Below are positions 12,301 to 23,258 of a stretch of DNA of 64,000 nt, one piece after another. Each line of letters opens with the position of its first letter. The stretch's first letter is position 1. The position numbers were made by a program, and so were the translations under genes. Origin of the DNA: Saururus chinensis (Eukaryota > Streptophyta > Magnoliopsida > Piperales > Saururaceae); contig CP141145.1 of NCBI GenBank assembly GCA_035235625.1, positions 20,834,563 through 20,898,562 on the forward strand, written 5' to 3'. The notes beneath the pieces were generated by a model. The model was given only the letters and a program-made list of their open reading frames with translations, was not told the DNA's origin and did not search any database.

Positions 12301-13740
12301 ACAAAGCTAGGGCCAGAATGTGGTGGTTGGCCAAAGCGGCAACATCGCCAAATGCCACCCATAACCAAAACAATTGGTGGGGCGGTTGTGCATCTCTCAT
12401 GGAAAAAGGTGAAGGGGTGTCTTAGAGTCTAGCCGAGGCGGAGCGAAGGCCATGGGGCCATCACCACACCAAGGTCGATAGAGGTAACCCCCACTATCTC
12501 CAGGCAGAGGCAAATCAAACCAAATATGATCGTAGGACGTCCAACGTTCAACGACACTACAATGGCCCAAAACAGCAAAACAAAACAGAAACAAAGGTGG
12601 CAGTTTACCAAACGATGGACAGAGGAGTAGAAAGTCCAGGAGGTGGTAGGCCTGGGCTGGGGTGGCCTTGCCATCATTGTTGGGCTAATGCGAAGACCCC
12701 AGCGGCTGGCCAGCCCATGCAGGCCAACAGTGGTGGGGGCCAAAGACCCAACCAAAGAGTCTTTTGGCTTAGGCGGAAGGGAAACGAGCAGGGAAAAGCA
12801 AAGGGGATGGTGTTGTGTGCCAGATAGGCCAAGAAGGGGTGGCCCGCCACTGTTGCCGGTCATGACAGACCAAATGGAGGTGGTATGGAGGCTGGAAGCC
12901 AGCTGGCAGCTCTCTAGCGGCCAAAAAAAAAGAAATAGAGAGATAAACCAAGGAAAAGTTTGGCAACTCAAATAGGAGTAAGGAGAGGGTGGTAGCAGCC
13001 CTAGCCAGCACCACCGTATTCATGGTGGCAAGGCAAAGTGGATTCCGTAAAGAAATAATGGAATCTGGCAATGAAGGAAGACAACAAGAGGAGAACGGAA
13101 TGTCCCGGTTTCCTCTCGCACCTTATAGACATTCCAGAATGACATAAAACGGACATAGAAGGAAGACGGGAGGGGTGGCAACAGCTCTAGCCTACACCTC
13201 TAGGGTCCAAGCGGCTGGATGGAGCAAGTCCAGTGGAGAGCGGTGGCCAATGGTGGTGAATATCCCTCCAACGGCCTGAAACAGCTCAAACATAGGTGAA
13301 AACCCTGGTGTAAAACTGGTAGTTCATGAAGAAGGAAGGTGAGCATGTCCGTGGTTCTAGCATGTAAATTAGACTCATTTCTTTCACCGACATTTTGAAT
13401 GTGGTCTTGGCTTTCAGCCACAATCCATTCGTTATATTGTTTTTTTCCACATACACATGTTACGCATCATTCTACTTTCTTAACATTGTGTATCCAAATT
13501 TTGCATGGAAAACATCTGTGATGCATTGAAGCCCAACGGTCATGACTAAGACCCACGCCAAACTCTATAGGTATAAATACTAGGGTAAAATATACAAAAA
13601 CAAATAAGCCGAAGTGTCACATATTCCTGTAAAGAATGATCAGAAAAATAGCAAAAAAAACACAGAAAAATCAAGGACATTACATTGATAACATGAATAT
13701 GCACCTTATTGTATAAATTATAACACAACATATGAGCTTA
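9400..13740 (-). repeat. LTR-like repeat, family R, minus-strand copy
   Basis: The part at 9500-10520 is an inverted relative of 1-1225. The part at 11720-13430 is GC-richer and shows no recognisable protein. A TATA-like string (TCTATAAGG on the minus strand, near 13118) could be its promoter. That would leave several kilobases of R-U5, as in very long gypsy LTRs. Reading frames here, including one of about 180 codons at 12429-12971, have no domain. The repeat separates two pieces of the minus-strand Ulp1-like relic, so it probably inserted there. I could not find clean TG/CA ends or a target duplication, so both limits are approximate. Confidence 0.5.
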
Positions 13741-13744
13741 ATGA

Positions 13745-15540
13745 AAAAGAAGTCAGGGAGTAATCAACTTATGAAAAATGATGTCTTCATCTATCATAGA
13801 TTCTATTTGGATTTTCTCTTGCACCGAAGGTCTAGACTTTGATTTTGAAGTAAGAGACTTCATTTTCAATGTCTAGGGGGGAGATGTCTTCAATTCAACT
13901 GTTGGAGGATGTTGTGCTTCTCGACATTCTTGTGATTTAATAACTTCTTTAGTTGGAGGTTGCAAGTATTTGATTAAACCCATGGACACCTCGATCGAGT
14001 TTTTCATATGATGTAGCACTTCTACATTGTTTGTGTTCTACCCACGCAGCCTGTAGATGGCAGCCTTCTCCATCATGATGTCAATAATCCATAAAATAAC
14101 ATTTTGGGGCATCAAAAAACCTAAAATGACTTTTGAAACCGGATAAGATCAACTTGACGTTTGCACCCATTCTCAACAGACTGTTAGATGATCAAGTTGG
14201 CCTCTTCAGCAATTGGCTTTATATGAGGTTACACCTTAGAGTCAACCTACAGATGAGTGAGCATCTCATCGTATCACTTCTTCATTCTATGATAAGCCAA
14301 CAACTTCTTCCTCAACTTCTTGTCGGATGGATCAAGCTTTGCAGCCTTCACCACATCCCTAACCAACTAATCCCAGGCCACCTCTTGTACCTAGAAGTAT
14401 ATGAAGGACAAGTTGGTGCTCATTTTTATGTGCATTAAAAAAAGCACACCTACATTACCAAAACAACATGTTACCAATGCTTTTAGATGAGGTATATTGT
14501 GTTATATAAAATATGATCCTATGATAATCGTGTAATCAATAACACAATTCTTCAATTATTGTGTCATTGATCACATGCTATTAAGCTTATCGTGTTATTG
14601 ATAGTACACACCCACACTAATAGAACATCATATTATCGACAATACAAGCTAGGGAATCTACCATATTATCAATGACATGCTTATCGAATTATCGTGTTAA
14701 GAAAACATGTTATTCCTACTATGAACATGTCATCTTTTATTAACCTTATGCTACTATACCCTAGTTGTGTTACACTACTACGGAGTTTTACCTATAGAAC
14801 GAATGAAACCCCAATTAGAATTCTGACAATGGCAAAGAGGTCTTCTTCTATAATCCTGATGTTTCTACAGGATGAAGATATCCCTCGTCTGAGCATCTTG
14901 TGTGCAATTGTTTCCTAGTTGTACCTCTCCACCACAACAATGTCACCTACATAGTCACAAACCAATAGGGAGACAAATATGTTGCTCTATGTGAATAACA
15001 CTAGTGTACCCATATGCACTATTGGTAAGTGTGCTAGGTCTTCGTTCAGGACATCACGCTTCCTTTCAGACACCTCCTTCAAAATTTCCTCAATGTTGTT
15101 CTTGTCCAACCTCTTCCCAGAGAAAAACCTTTTGAAATTTGGCCCTTTCACTTGGGCCTCCTTTCTTTCTCCAATTTCCAACTTCACTGAGTTTCCTTGA
15201 GCCCTCAAACCTCTGATGAGGGCAACATCTTCCTCCGTGATGGGTAGTATGTTCCCTCATATGTTAAACACATCTTGTAAGTCATCCCAAAGCTCACCTA
15301 TTAATACACTTAGTAGCGGCTTGGAGATAACCACTTTCTAGCATTCATGTACTAGGCAGAACCCAATCTCCTTTAATATTAGGTTGCTTTTTGTTCTAGC
15401 TTCAATGAGATCCTTCTAAAGTCTCAATCCACCATGGAAACTATTTGTTCCTAGCCCTGGCATCCTCCCATAAACATTTTTTTCTTCTCCAGTGAGGCCT
15501 TCAGTGATTCTACCATTCGGTTGTCTTCTTGTTGCTTACA
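13745..15540 (-). pseudogene. Plant mobile DUF1985/Ulp1-type gene relic, piece 1 (N-terminal domain)
   Basis: The best-preserved stretch is about 14990-15310 on the minus strand. It contains an ELWDDLQDVF motif, ILPITEEDVALIRGL, a KGPNFKRFF..KRL segment, a helix with IEEILKEVSERKRD, and LVLFT followed by a stop and SNIFVSLLVCDYVGDI. This order (ITEEDVALI.GL, K.F..F..K.L, LY.LGSFLFP-like, V..VDDL) is that of the N-terminal domain of transposon-borne plant Ulp1/DUF1985 proteins. Further coding-like, Lys-rich stretches continue to about 13750 with more stops. It is clearly decayed. The linker and protease would follow at lower coordinates. The Pfam name is inferred from the motif pattern. Confidence 0.5.
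14510..14710. repeat. Palindromic repeat cluster inside the Ulp1-like relic
   Basis: Several ATCGTGTAATCAATAACACAA-type half-palindromes occur between two coding-like pieces of the minus-strand relic. They resemble those at 8110-8275 and 15700-15990. Their position between conserved segments suggests an intron filled with a short repeat. Confidence 0.45.
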
Positions 15541-15559
15541 ACTGTCAAAGATGTATGTC

Positions 15560-16400
15560 AAAATTTATAGTATATTATATAGTCATCTACGATGGGTCAT
15601 GATTATTGAGATTATATAACTGAAATAAATGCCTTGTGATCATTCAAATTATGTAATTGCCAATGTATTGGGGGAAAAAATCAAGTACTCATTGAGCTTC
15701 TGTAACAATCATATACATGCTAAGTCCACTTGTCGTGTTATCGATAACATGACATATCTTCTCTCGCATACAAGATAACATAACTTTTCAATAACTAATA
15801 TGCTATACGCATATCATATTCTTCATAACATGATATAGGTACAATGCGTGTACTGATTATCATGTTATCAATAACATGATATATGAACTTAGCATCTATT
15901 CACAACTACAAAACTAAAACAAGGGTGTGAAGATGCCTTTACCTATGTGTAATTATTATAGTGTTATCAAAAACACGATATATGAAATTATCATGTATTC
16001 ATAACTACGAAAATAAGACCAAGGTGTGAGGATGTCTTTACTAGTGTTGTTGTTTGCCATCGAATTCACAAACTGATTGTTGCCACTGTACTCCATAGGA
16101 CTAACTTTTTGAACAATTTCCTAGCCAACACAACTCTCTAGAGCACGATTGAAAAACCTCTGGACGAAAATTGGATCTTTCGGGCTTTTGATATGTAAGA
16201 TTTTGGAAATTGTTGGTCAAAAATCAGAACTTGCAAAGGAATTCTTGCTTTTGACTAGTTGGATTTTGGAAATGGCCTATCGAAAATGGGAACTCGCACT
16301 AGCCTTTGTGCCTAAGTACCTTCATCACTGGTAATACGATTTAAAATCCTAACACCTTATAAGGGGTATATTTGTCCCTTACTTTTTGGGTATCATGTAA
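15560..16400. other. No gene recognised; palindromic repeats
   Basis: AT-rich sequence with no supportable coding region. At 15735-15760, 15858-15885 and 15960-16000 there are imperfect palindromes of the type ATCATGTTATCAATAACATGAT, each followed by ATATGAA. Confidence 0.5.
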
Positions 16401-16479
16401 AGTGAGGTTTGGTGGCATTTTTTCACTAAAGCAGGGGAAATGGAAAAAACTCCCAAAAAATGTCTGTGGACAAATGAAA

Positions 16480-17200
16480 TATGTAGTGGATAAAGTAAAA
16501 CAATATTAAGAGGCTATTTGGATATTGATTTGAATGGAATTGGAATGTAGATTCATTAGAATTAGTTCTAGTAGAAGGCCTTTGCCATAAGGTGATGGAT
16601 GGTTTTCCTCGGATACTTACATGGATAGGTTTCAAGAGGTGTAAGTATGATGAGGTGGAACCCAAGTTTTTGGCTAGGATGAACAATGGCCTTGCCACCC
16701 TTAGTCCTTAACCGTAAGATTTTTTTGGTCATAGCATGATAGTAACACTTGCTTATAAGGCAATGAAAATTGGATAAACAGTGGGTGTTGCTTAAAGATA
16801 CAAAGTTTGGCCATACCGGTGCATTGTCATGAGGTGAGGATATGATTAATCAAGTTCGATGTCTCTTTATCAAGCCCATTAAATATATTACTATTTTGGT
16901 TGTTTGCAAGAAGTGGTGTTGGATGGTGGAAATACTCCTACAATGGAAATATTCATATAGTGGATGATAGGGAGCTACTCCTTGAAGCTACAGGCAAGGA
17001 TGACACTGATGTGTGTGTTCATGCTGAAGGTGAAGTTAGCAATGAGGGCAATAGCCTTGTTGATGTTATACAATAACAAGATATTCATGAGGGTGATGGT
17101 GAGAAGCATGAATGTCCTGATGGTGATGGTCATGATTCATGAGGTTGATGGTGGTGATGGTCTTAAGCCTAGGAGTCATGGTAGGGAGGGTTGTTAGCCC
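16480..17200 (+). other. Coding-like relic, possibly a MULE/Ulp1 N-terminal region
   Basis: The plus strand carries broken open stretches, among them LVEGLCHKVMDGFPRI near 16570 and WWKYSYNGNIHIVDDRELL near 16925. A D/E-, V- and H-rich tail follows. The layout faintly recalls the N-terminal MuDR-type domain that precedes MULE transposases and some Ulp1-bearing transposon proteins. I cannot align it with confidence, and stops are frequent. It lies directly upstream of the plus-strand Ulp1 relic and may be its N-terminal part. Confidence 0.25.
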
Positions 17201-17374
17201 TAGGAGTGTGAGTGGGAAGGGTGTTGGCCTAGGGGGTAATAGTGGTGAGGGTGTAAGCCCTGGGGATGAATGTAATGATGTTGGTGAAGGATGTGATATT
17301 TAAACAATTATGGGAGAAGGGAAAGACAAGGAATCAGCTGAGGCGATAGAGCTTGATGTACATGCAGATGGGAG

Positions 17375-18909
17375 GTGGGTGCTGATTTGGATAGGGATGA
17401 GTATTCTAATGGTGGGGAAAGTGAGGGGATGTTAGATGTTGAAAAAGAGGCTTTTGTAGATGATACTAAAGATGAGGAAGCTAAGGTCGGTGAGAGGGAT
17501 GTTGGCCCATGTACCAAGCTGTTAATTTCAAATAAGTATGGAATAAGGGCCAAGTCAAAGAGAAAGTACATGCAACACCCATTTACCAACCCAACCAAGT
17601 AGAAGGTAGTTAAGCTGCAAAGCCATGGAGCTGGATATGAGTAAGCCTAGTCTAAAGAGGTGGCACATTGATGAGGAAGAGGTTGGTAATGGAAAAAAAG
17701 AAGTGGTTGTCAAAAAGGGCAAGACCTCGAGTGGTGATGTGAAGAAAGAGAAACTTGTAGTTGCTAAGAAGGATAAAAGCAATTGAAATAAGATTAATAA
17801 GTTGATGGATTTGTTTCATGAAATCAAGGCAGGGGAACCATCTTTCCCATTGGTAGAACAAAGAACTGATTGAGTTCTTGAACAATAGGGGTAACCATAA
17901 GAGTTTGATTTTGATATGACGATGAAGAGATTGATTAATTTTTATTCCGGGTTTATTGATTCATTTTTTAATTCCCAAAGTGTGTAAAATATTACTTGTC
18001 ATGTATTTCTTATACAGGGTGAATGACATTGTTGGAATGCTAATTATCCCTAAATTCTTAAGGACTTAAACAGCTACACTGAATTGGCTTACTTCGGATG
18101 TATATAATATGCATCTTGAGATATGAAAGTCTTGCATTAAACTTTTTGTTATATGTTAATGTATGTGATAAATTAACGACTCAATGATTTCTAATTTGTT
18201 ATATAGAACATTGTTACATAAGTAGATCTTTTTGATGAGGAAGATAGCCAAGATAGGTGGATCGCATGTCTTCTCCGTACATTTTATGGTAAGCTAAAGA
18301 ACATTATTTACTTCATCAACTATTGATTGTCTACTCCTTTCGGCTATCAGTTATAAACATAGCCATAACAATGTGTTTTATATATTGCAATTTATTTTGG
18401 ACATTGCAGAACTCGATGATCATGCACAGTGATTTTTTATTTGTCATTTGGGACATCCTTTGAGAAGTCGAGCCTTATGTCAGTTGCAAGAGGTTATTGA
18501 TGCCCTTTATGAGTTCCCAAAAACCCTTGTCAAGGAGTTAATGAAAATCAAAGTTTTCTGAGAATATGAGTGACATCATTTTCCTCTCAATGTGAATAAC
18601 ACTCACTGGATTTTTGTTCTGCTTCATATTAATAGATGCCAAATTTATATTATTGACCCTCTGTACAATGATAAGATGTTGAAAAGTTATATTTCTATCT
18701 TATTTCCCTTTAGATATTACTCCCTATGTTTTGCTATAAGATATGGTGAACTGACACATTGACCAATAAGTTTGAGATTGTGGAGGTAACAAGACATCCC
18801 CGCCAAGCAAATAACACAAATTGTGGGGTTTATGTATCCTTCTATATGGAGTATATATCACATGGATATCAAATGAACATCTATGATATAAACCATAGTA
18901 GGGCATAGA
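17375..18909 (+). pseudogene. Ulp1 (C48) cysteine protease relic, transposon-borne type
   Basis: The C-terminal catalytic region is recognisable. At about 18580-18665 the plus strand reads NVNNTHWIFVLLHINRC and then QIYIIDPL, giving the His (HW) and Asp (D of IDPL) of the catalytic site. After a frame change, about 18810-18909 reads NTNCGVYVSFYMEYI with the nucleophile Cys in NCGVYV, and ends HSRA plus stop. Upstream (17375-17790) is an acidic then Lys-rich region with RAKSKRKYMQHPF, typical of the spacer before the protease in plant transposon Ulp1 genes. Stops and shifts make it a pseudogene. The enzymes normally cleave SUMO/ubiquitin-like precursors. A gag-only LTR element inserted just downstream. 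Confidence 0.65.
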
Positions 18910-18989
18910 TTAAGGTGCAAAGGAAATGGCTAAGATATCTTTTAATGAAGAACCAGCTTGAACTTGTTTTAATGACTATATATTAATTT

Positions 18990-20262
18990 CTTTAGAACAT
19001 ATATGGGCATATGTGTTGTAATTAACTAATTTTGCTGATCAAAATTATATCAAAACTTCATATATGTAATTAGTCTTAGGAATCAGACTAGGTTTAGTTG
19101 TGGTCGAGTCAGATTAGTGAAAAATAGGAGCATATGTGTTCTTATGGATTAAGGTTGAACACTAAGATTTTTGAAGGTAAAAGACATTAGTTTGCACACA
19201 CTCACATATACAAATCATTTAGAATTACTTAGAAAGTACTTTCTTGAGTTTCAGACCAAATTAAGGTAAAAGGGGCAAAACAATTAAAATATTGTGTAAT
19301 CGATCGATCACTACAAATTACACTGTTTGAATCAATCGATTTCCACTTGAAACAAACCTTTATAAAAATAGGTCGAGATTTTATTGATCAATTGTCCACT
19401 TGATGGAACAATCGCTAGCCGATTCGTACCCTAATGAAATAGCAAACGATCACGATTTAAAATGATCGATTGTTGTCTGTTATGATTGCCTAATTTAATC
19501 ATTTTTAAAGAGATTGTATTCGTAATTGAAGTCAAATTCTTAAACCAACTTAGTGACCTATTTAAAGGCTGAGGAATTACAAAATTGAAGAGATAAAAAC
19601 CTATAAAATCATTGAGAAGGGAGAAGAGTTCCTTGTCCATTGTTTTCTAAGAGAGATCACCCAAAAAGCTTCAAGCTCATGTTAATTGTGGTTTCATGAA
19701 GACATGCAACTAAAAGAGAAGAATCTCACACAATAAACAAAAGAGGAGTTACAGCAAAGGCTTCAAAGGATTTAAAGATATTCAAAAGTGGATCAATAAT
19801 TAAAGGAGTCTTTGATTGAGTTGATAGAAGAAGACAAAGACGAAACACAAAGAGAGAAAGTTTCAGGGGTTTGACAAAGGGAGAAACTTTAAGGCCAACA
19901 ATGAAGAGGACTGAACAAAGAAAAAGTGTTTTTGTTTGTGTCAAGTTAAGAGGTTGGTTAGTTGTTGTTAAGTCTTATAAGTTCTTCCTTACTAGTGTAT
20001 TGATTTGGCCTTGTGAGGTTGTAGTATTTTTTTACCCTAGTTGGGGTTTTTCACATAAAAATTTCTCGTGTGATCTTATATGTGTGGTTTGATTGATGAT
20101 AGATTGATCATGAATACCCATAGTCATTAGGTTTGTATTGTTTCCTATATAGAAAAAAAATTTCATAGAGGCTAGGACTCTTAATTCTTATTTGTTGAAG
20201 TAACTGTTTTAGGAGCAATATATTGATCTACTAAGTCGATTAGACAGATATTAAATTCTCTA
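18990..20262 (+). repeat. 5' LTR of copy A
   Basis: It is 1273 bp and begins TTTAGAACAT where the 3' copy has TGTTAGAACAT. Between about 19290 and 19470 are several GATCGAT/CGATTG-like motifs that recur in every LTR of this family. It lacks the internal duplication present in the 3' LTR. Confidence 0.85.
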
Positions 20263-20276
20263 GTGGTAGCTGAGGA
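20263..20276 (+). other. Primer-binding site, decayed (initiator tRNA-Met type)
   Basis: GTGGTAGCTGAG directly follows the 5' LTR. It matches the common plant PBS TGGTATCAGAG at most positions. Position and partial match support the call. Confidence 0.55.
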
Positions 20277-20439
20277 TTTTTGTGTGAAACTTGCTTTTAA
20301 TTCATGTTATCAAGCTCATTTTGCATGTTAGCGTGTGTCTACCTTGCTTAAACTTGCTCATTCTTCCAAAAGGTGTATTTTTGTGATTTTGGTGTGTTTG
20401 CTTGAACTTGTTTACTTGTGTTTTATTGTGGAACCATAT

Positions 20440-21361
20440 CCAGTTCTTATTCTTCTAGTGATAATGATGATTTAATGTGGAAAGTCTTTTTAGATAAGTC
20501 ATTGATTTGAGTAAAAAGTGTAAGAAGTTAGAGAATATTTTCAAATCGAATGAGACAATTGAATCAACTCCTATTGAAAAATAAACAAAAAGATTAAGGA
20601 ATCCCTAGAGAAAGATATTCAAACCTTAAAGAGTAAACTTCAGAAAGAGAAAAAAAAATCTAGATATTTAGAAGATAAACTTATCTACTAATGAATAAGT
20701 TAATGTCATCAAACATAAGAAAAGTAATCTTATATATAAGATGAAATTCTTAAAGGTTGAAGTTCACGAGACAATAGAGACAAATAAGACTTATTTAAAG
20801 AATATTGAAGATCTAATGAGTGAATTAAAAGTTTATTAAGAAAAATTGAAAATTTTTACTTTAGGGCAAGAGAAATTGGACAAGATGTTGAGCATAGAAA
20901 ATAACAATAGTGATAAAAAAGGACTAAGATTTTATGAGACCAATTCCACAAAGTCTAATGGTGTCAATGAGTTTGTCAAAGTTAAATAACCCATGCACCA
21001 TAAGAACAATGATCTTATGATAAAACAAAAAGAAATTCCTAAGGATCAAAGTCAAAAGTTAAAATATCAAATGAGACATCATAAGAGAGATAATCATAAG
21101 TCCTCTTTAACTAAACAAATTCAAGCTATGAAACACAACATAAATCATCATGTCATTAACAAATTAGATACTCAAGAGAGTAATGGTGATTCATATTTAA
21201 TGAATTTGCCTAAGAAGAAGAAATACAAACATTCACATCAAAATAAATCTCAAGACAAAGGCACATGGATTAGAAAGCACATAACAAACTTCTCACCAAA
21301 AAATGTTACTCAAGATAATATCAAGAAAATTTTAAAATTTAGATTAGGAAAGATGTATTAG
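20440..21361 (+). pseudogene. Ty1/copia-type gag relic (copy A)
   Basis: The reading is broken by stops. It contains a coiled-coil-like region rich in Lys, Glu and Leu (about 20500-20850), then FTLGQEKLDKMLSIENN and DKKGLRFYE. This is the conserved tail 'F..G..KLD.ML..GK...DK.GLGY' of copia-type gag proteins. A final open stretch of 122 codons (20993-21361) is His/Lys-rich and ends with a GTWIRK segment like the basic tail of gag. No zinc knuckle is intact. In a live element gag forms the particle; here it can only be a relic. It is the sole protein trace in the element. Confidence 0.6.
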
Positions 21362-23241
21362 ATAACTTTAAATCCCAAGTTGATGGCGGAAGCAATATCT
21401 TTTTATATTTCCTTAAGATAGGTTGACTAGGCAAAGCTAAGGAGCCCATCATCTCTAAGTAAAGAAATTGAGTTTTGTGTCCGTAATTTAATTCATTCGA
21501 TCTTTTAGACAACATATGTTTTAGTTTTTATCAAATTTGTCTTTATTTCATGTCTTTAATTCATAGGTTTTGAATTAAAAAATAAAATATGATAAGCAAC
21601 ACAAAAAAATAGTGTAGCTTTTGCTTTGTTTTTCACTTGGCTTTGATTTTATTGTTGATTTATTCAACTTTTAAGTCAACATGAAATTGATTTTCTTTTA
21701 AGCTGAAAAGCAATATGATTTGTTGTCAAATATACCTTAACAAAGAGAAAGATATACCAAGGATAGTGACAATCGATTTGATTTTTTTCCCTTAATGTTG
21801 CAATTCTCTCTTTTTAAAAAATTTGCACATATCATATTTAAACTCAAGTTACTTTTATTTCTAAAAATCAAGAGAAAATTCTTAAACATATGTTTGACTT
21901 ATGCATTTGGATTCTATTGGAGTCTTAGTGATTAAATAGAGGATCTTATGCTAGATTTCTATTAAAAATTGAAAAGAAGAAAATTTCATGGAATGTACTT
22001 GAATACTATTTATTTAAATGGAATTGTCCTTTAATGATAATGAGGAAGGGCAACTCACTTAAGTCAGCCTAAGCTAGTGTGAAGCTCCCACTTGCTTGTC
22101 ATTAAAAAAATAAAAAAAAATGCTGCAAGTAGGGAATAATCAGAAAAGGCTAAACCCTAGAAAAATGATTTGAGGAAAAATAGCATAACTCAAGAAAATG
22201 CTTGGGTATATACTTAGTGAGCTTTTATTTTTCTATCCTTTTATAAGATAATGTACATAAATTCTAGCTAAAGTGTTACTAGGGTCTAAACAATTTTGTA
22301 TTAGCTTGAATAAGAGTGATCTTGTGATATTCAAGATTAAAAGATACAAGTTAAAAATATTGGTGGTTTCTTAAAAAAATTAATAAAAGATGACTAAAGT
22401 GTCAAAAAGAATAAATGAAAATTTGCAATCACATAACAATGGAATTGACTAATCTAAGGCAAGGTACGAATGAATATAATATGTGGATGCACTTGGATTA
22501 AAAGGGAATTAATTAAAATTTTGTCAAAGAGAACTCAACTTTGCTTGTTTCATTGTTTGATTTTTATTTTAAGTTTTGATGATTGGAAAATTCTTATTTC
22601 AATGGATAATGTCTTGATATATTTTTTTGGTTTTTTTTAGAATTTTATATTTTGTTAGTTTTCAAAAAATAAAAAATTAGATTTATTTAAAGATTGATTA
22701 ATAGATCTTGGCGTTCTTGTGATGAAGTTGATGATGCTGGGGATGATTTATTGTTATGTTTTTATCACTTTGTCATGTATTCTAGTATTGAAACTTGAGT
22801 AAGTTCATTTTATGTTTTATGTGACTATGATATGTATTTTGAAACTAATGAGTTGATTGGATACATGATCTTCATGTTTTTACTTATGGTTTTTTATTAT
22901 TATGTCTTGTGGTGATAATCTATGGCTTGATTGTTTTTACGTGAATATTTTTTGTTGATTATTAATTCACTTTTTGTTTATTTATGTCAAAAATGGGGAG
23001 AAGTTATTGATAAAAATTGAAGTGCTTATTTTCATGCTTACCTAGACTGTATGTAAATATTTTTGTTTGTAAGTATGCAAGATAAGTACAGATTAATACA
23101 AGGCTTTTCAAAATCAATTCTAAATTGTTAGTGTTAAGTCTTAGTGTGGTCAAGTCATATATGCAAATTAAAAGTCAATGTACTATGTCAAGAGTTAAAA
23201 AATTTATTTGATTTTCAATCTTGTAATGTTTTGTCACAAAA
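21362..23241 (+). other. Non-coding interior of copy A
   Basis: No protein domain is recognisable. One block (about 22015-22105, around GAGGAAGGGCAACTCACTTA and AGCTAGTGTGAAGCTCCCA) is conserved in inverted orientation in the other long copy at about 53955-54030. The rest is AT-rich. Confidence 0.6.
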
Positions 23242-23245
23242 TAGC

Positions 23246-23258
23246 AAAAGGGGAAGAT
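23246..23258 (+). other. Polypurine tract of copy A
   Basis: AAAAGGGGAAGA lies immediately before the 3' LTR, the expected place for plus-strand priming. The other copy has a similar purine tract next to its LTR. Confidence 0.7.

Noticed and set aside
12429..12971. Minus-strand frame of 180 codons with hydrophobic stretches
   Set aside because: It lies in a GC-richer part of an LTR-like repeat, overlaps open frames on the other strand and shows no domain or homologous copy.
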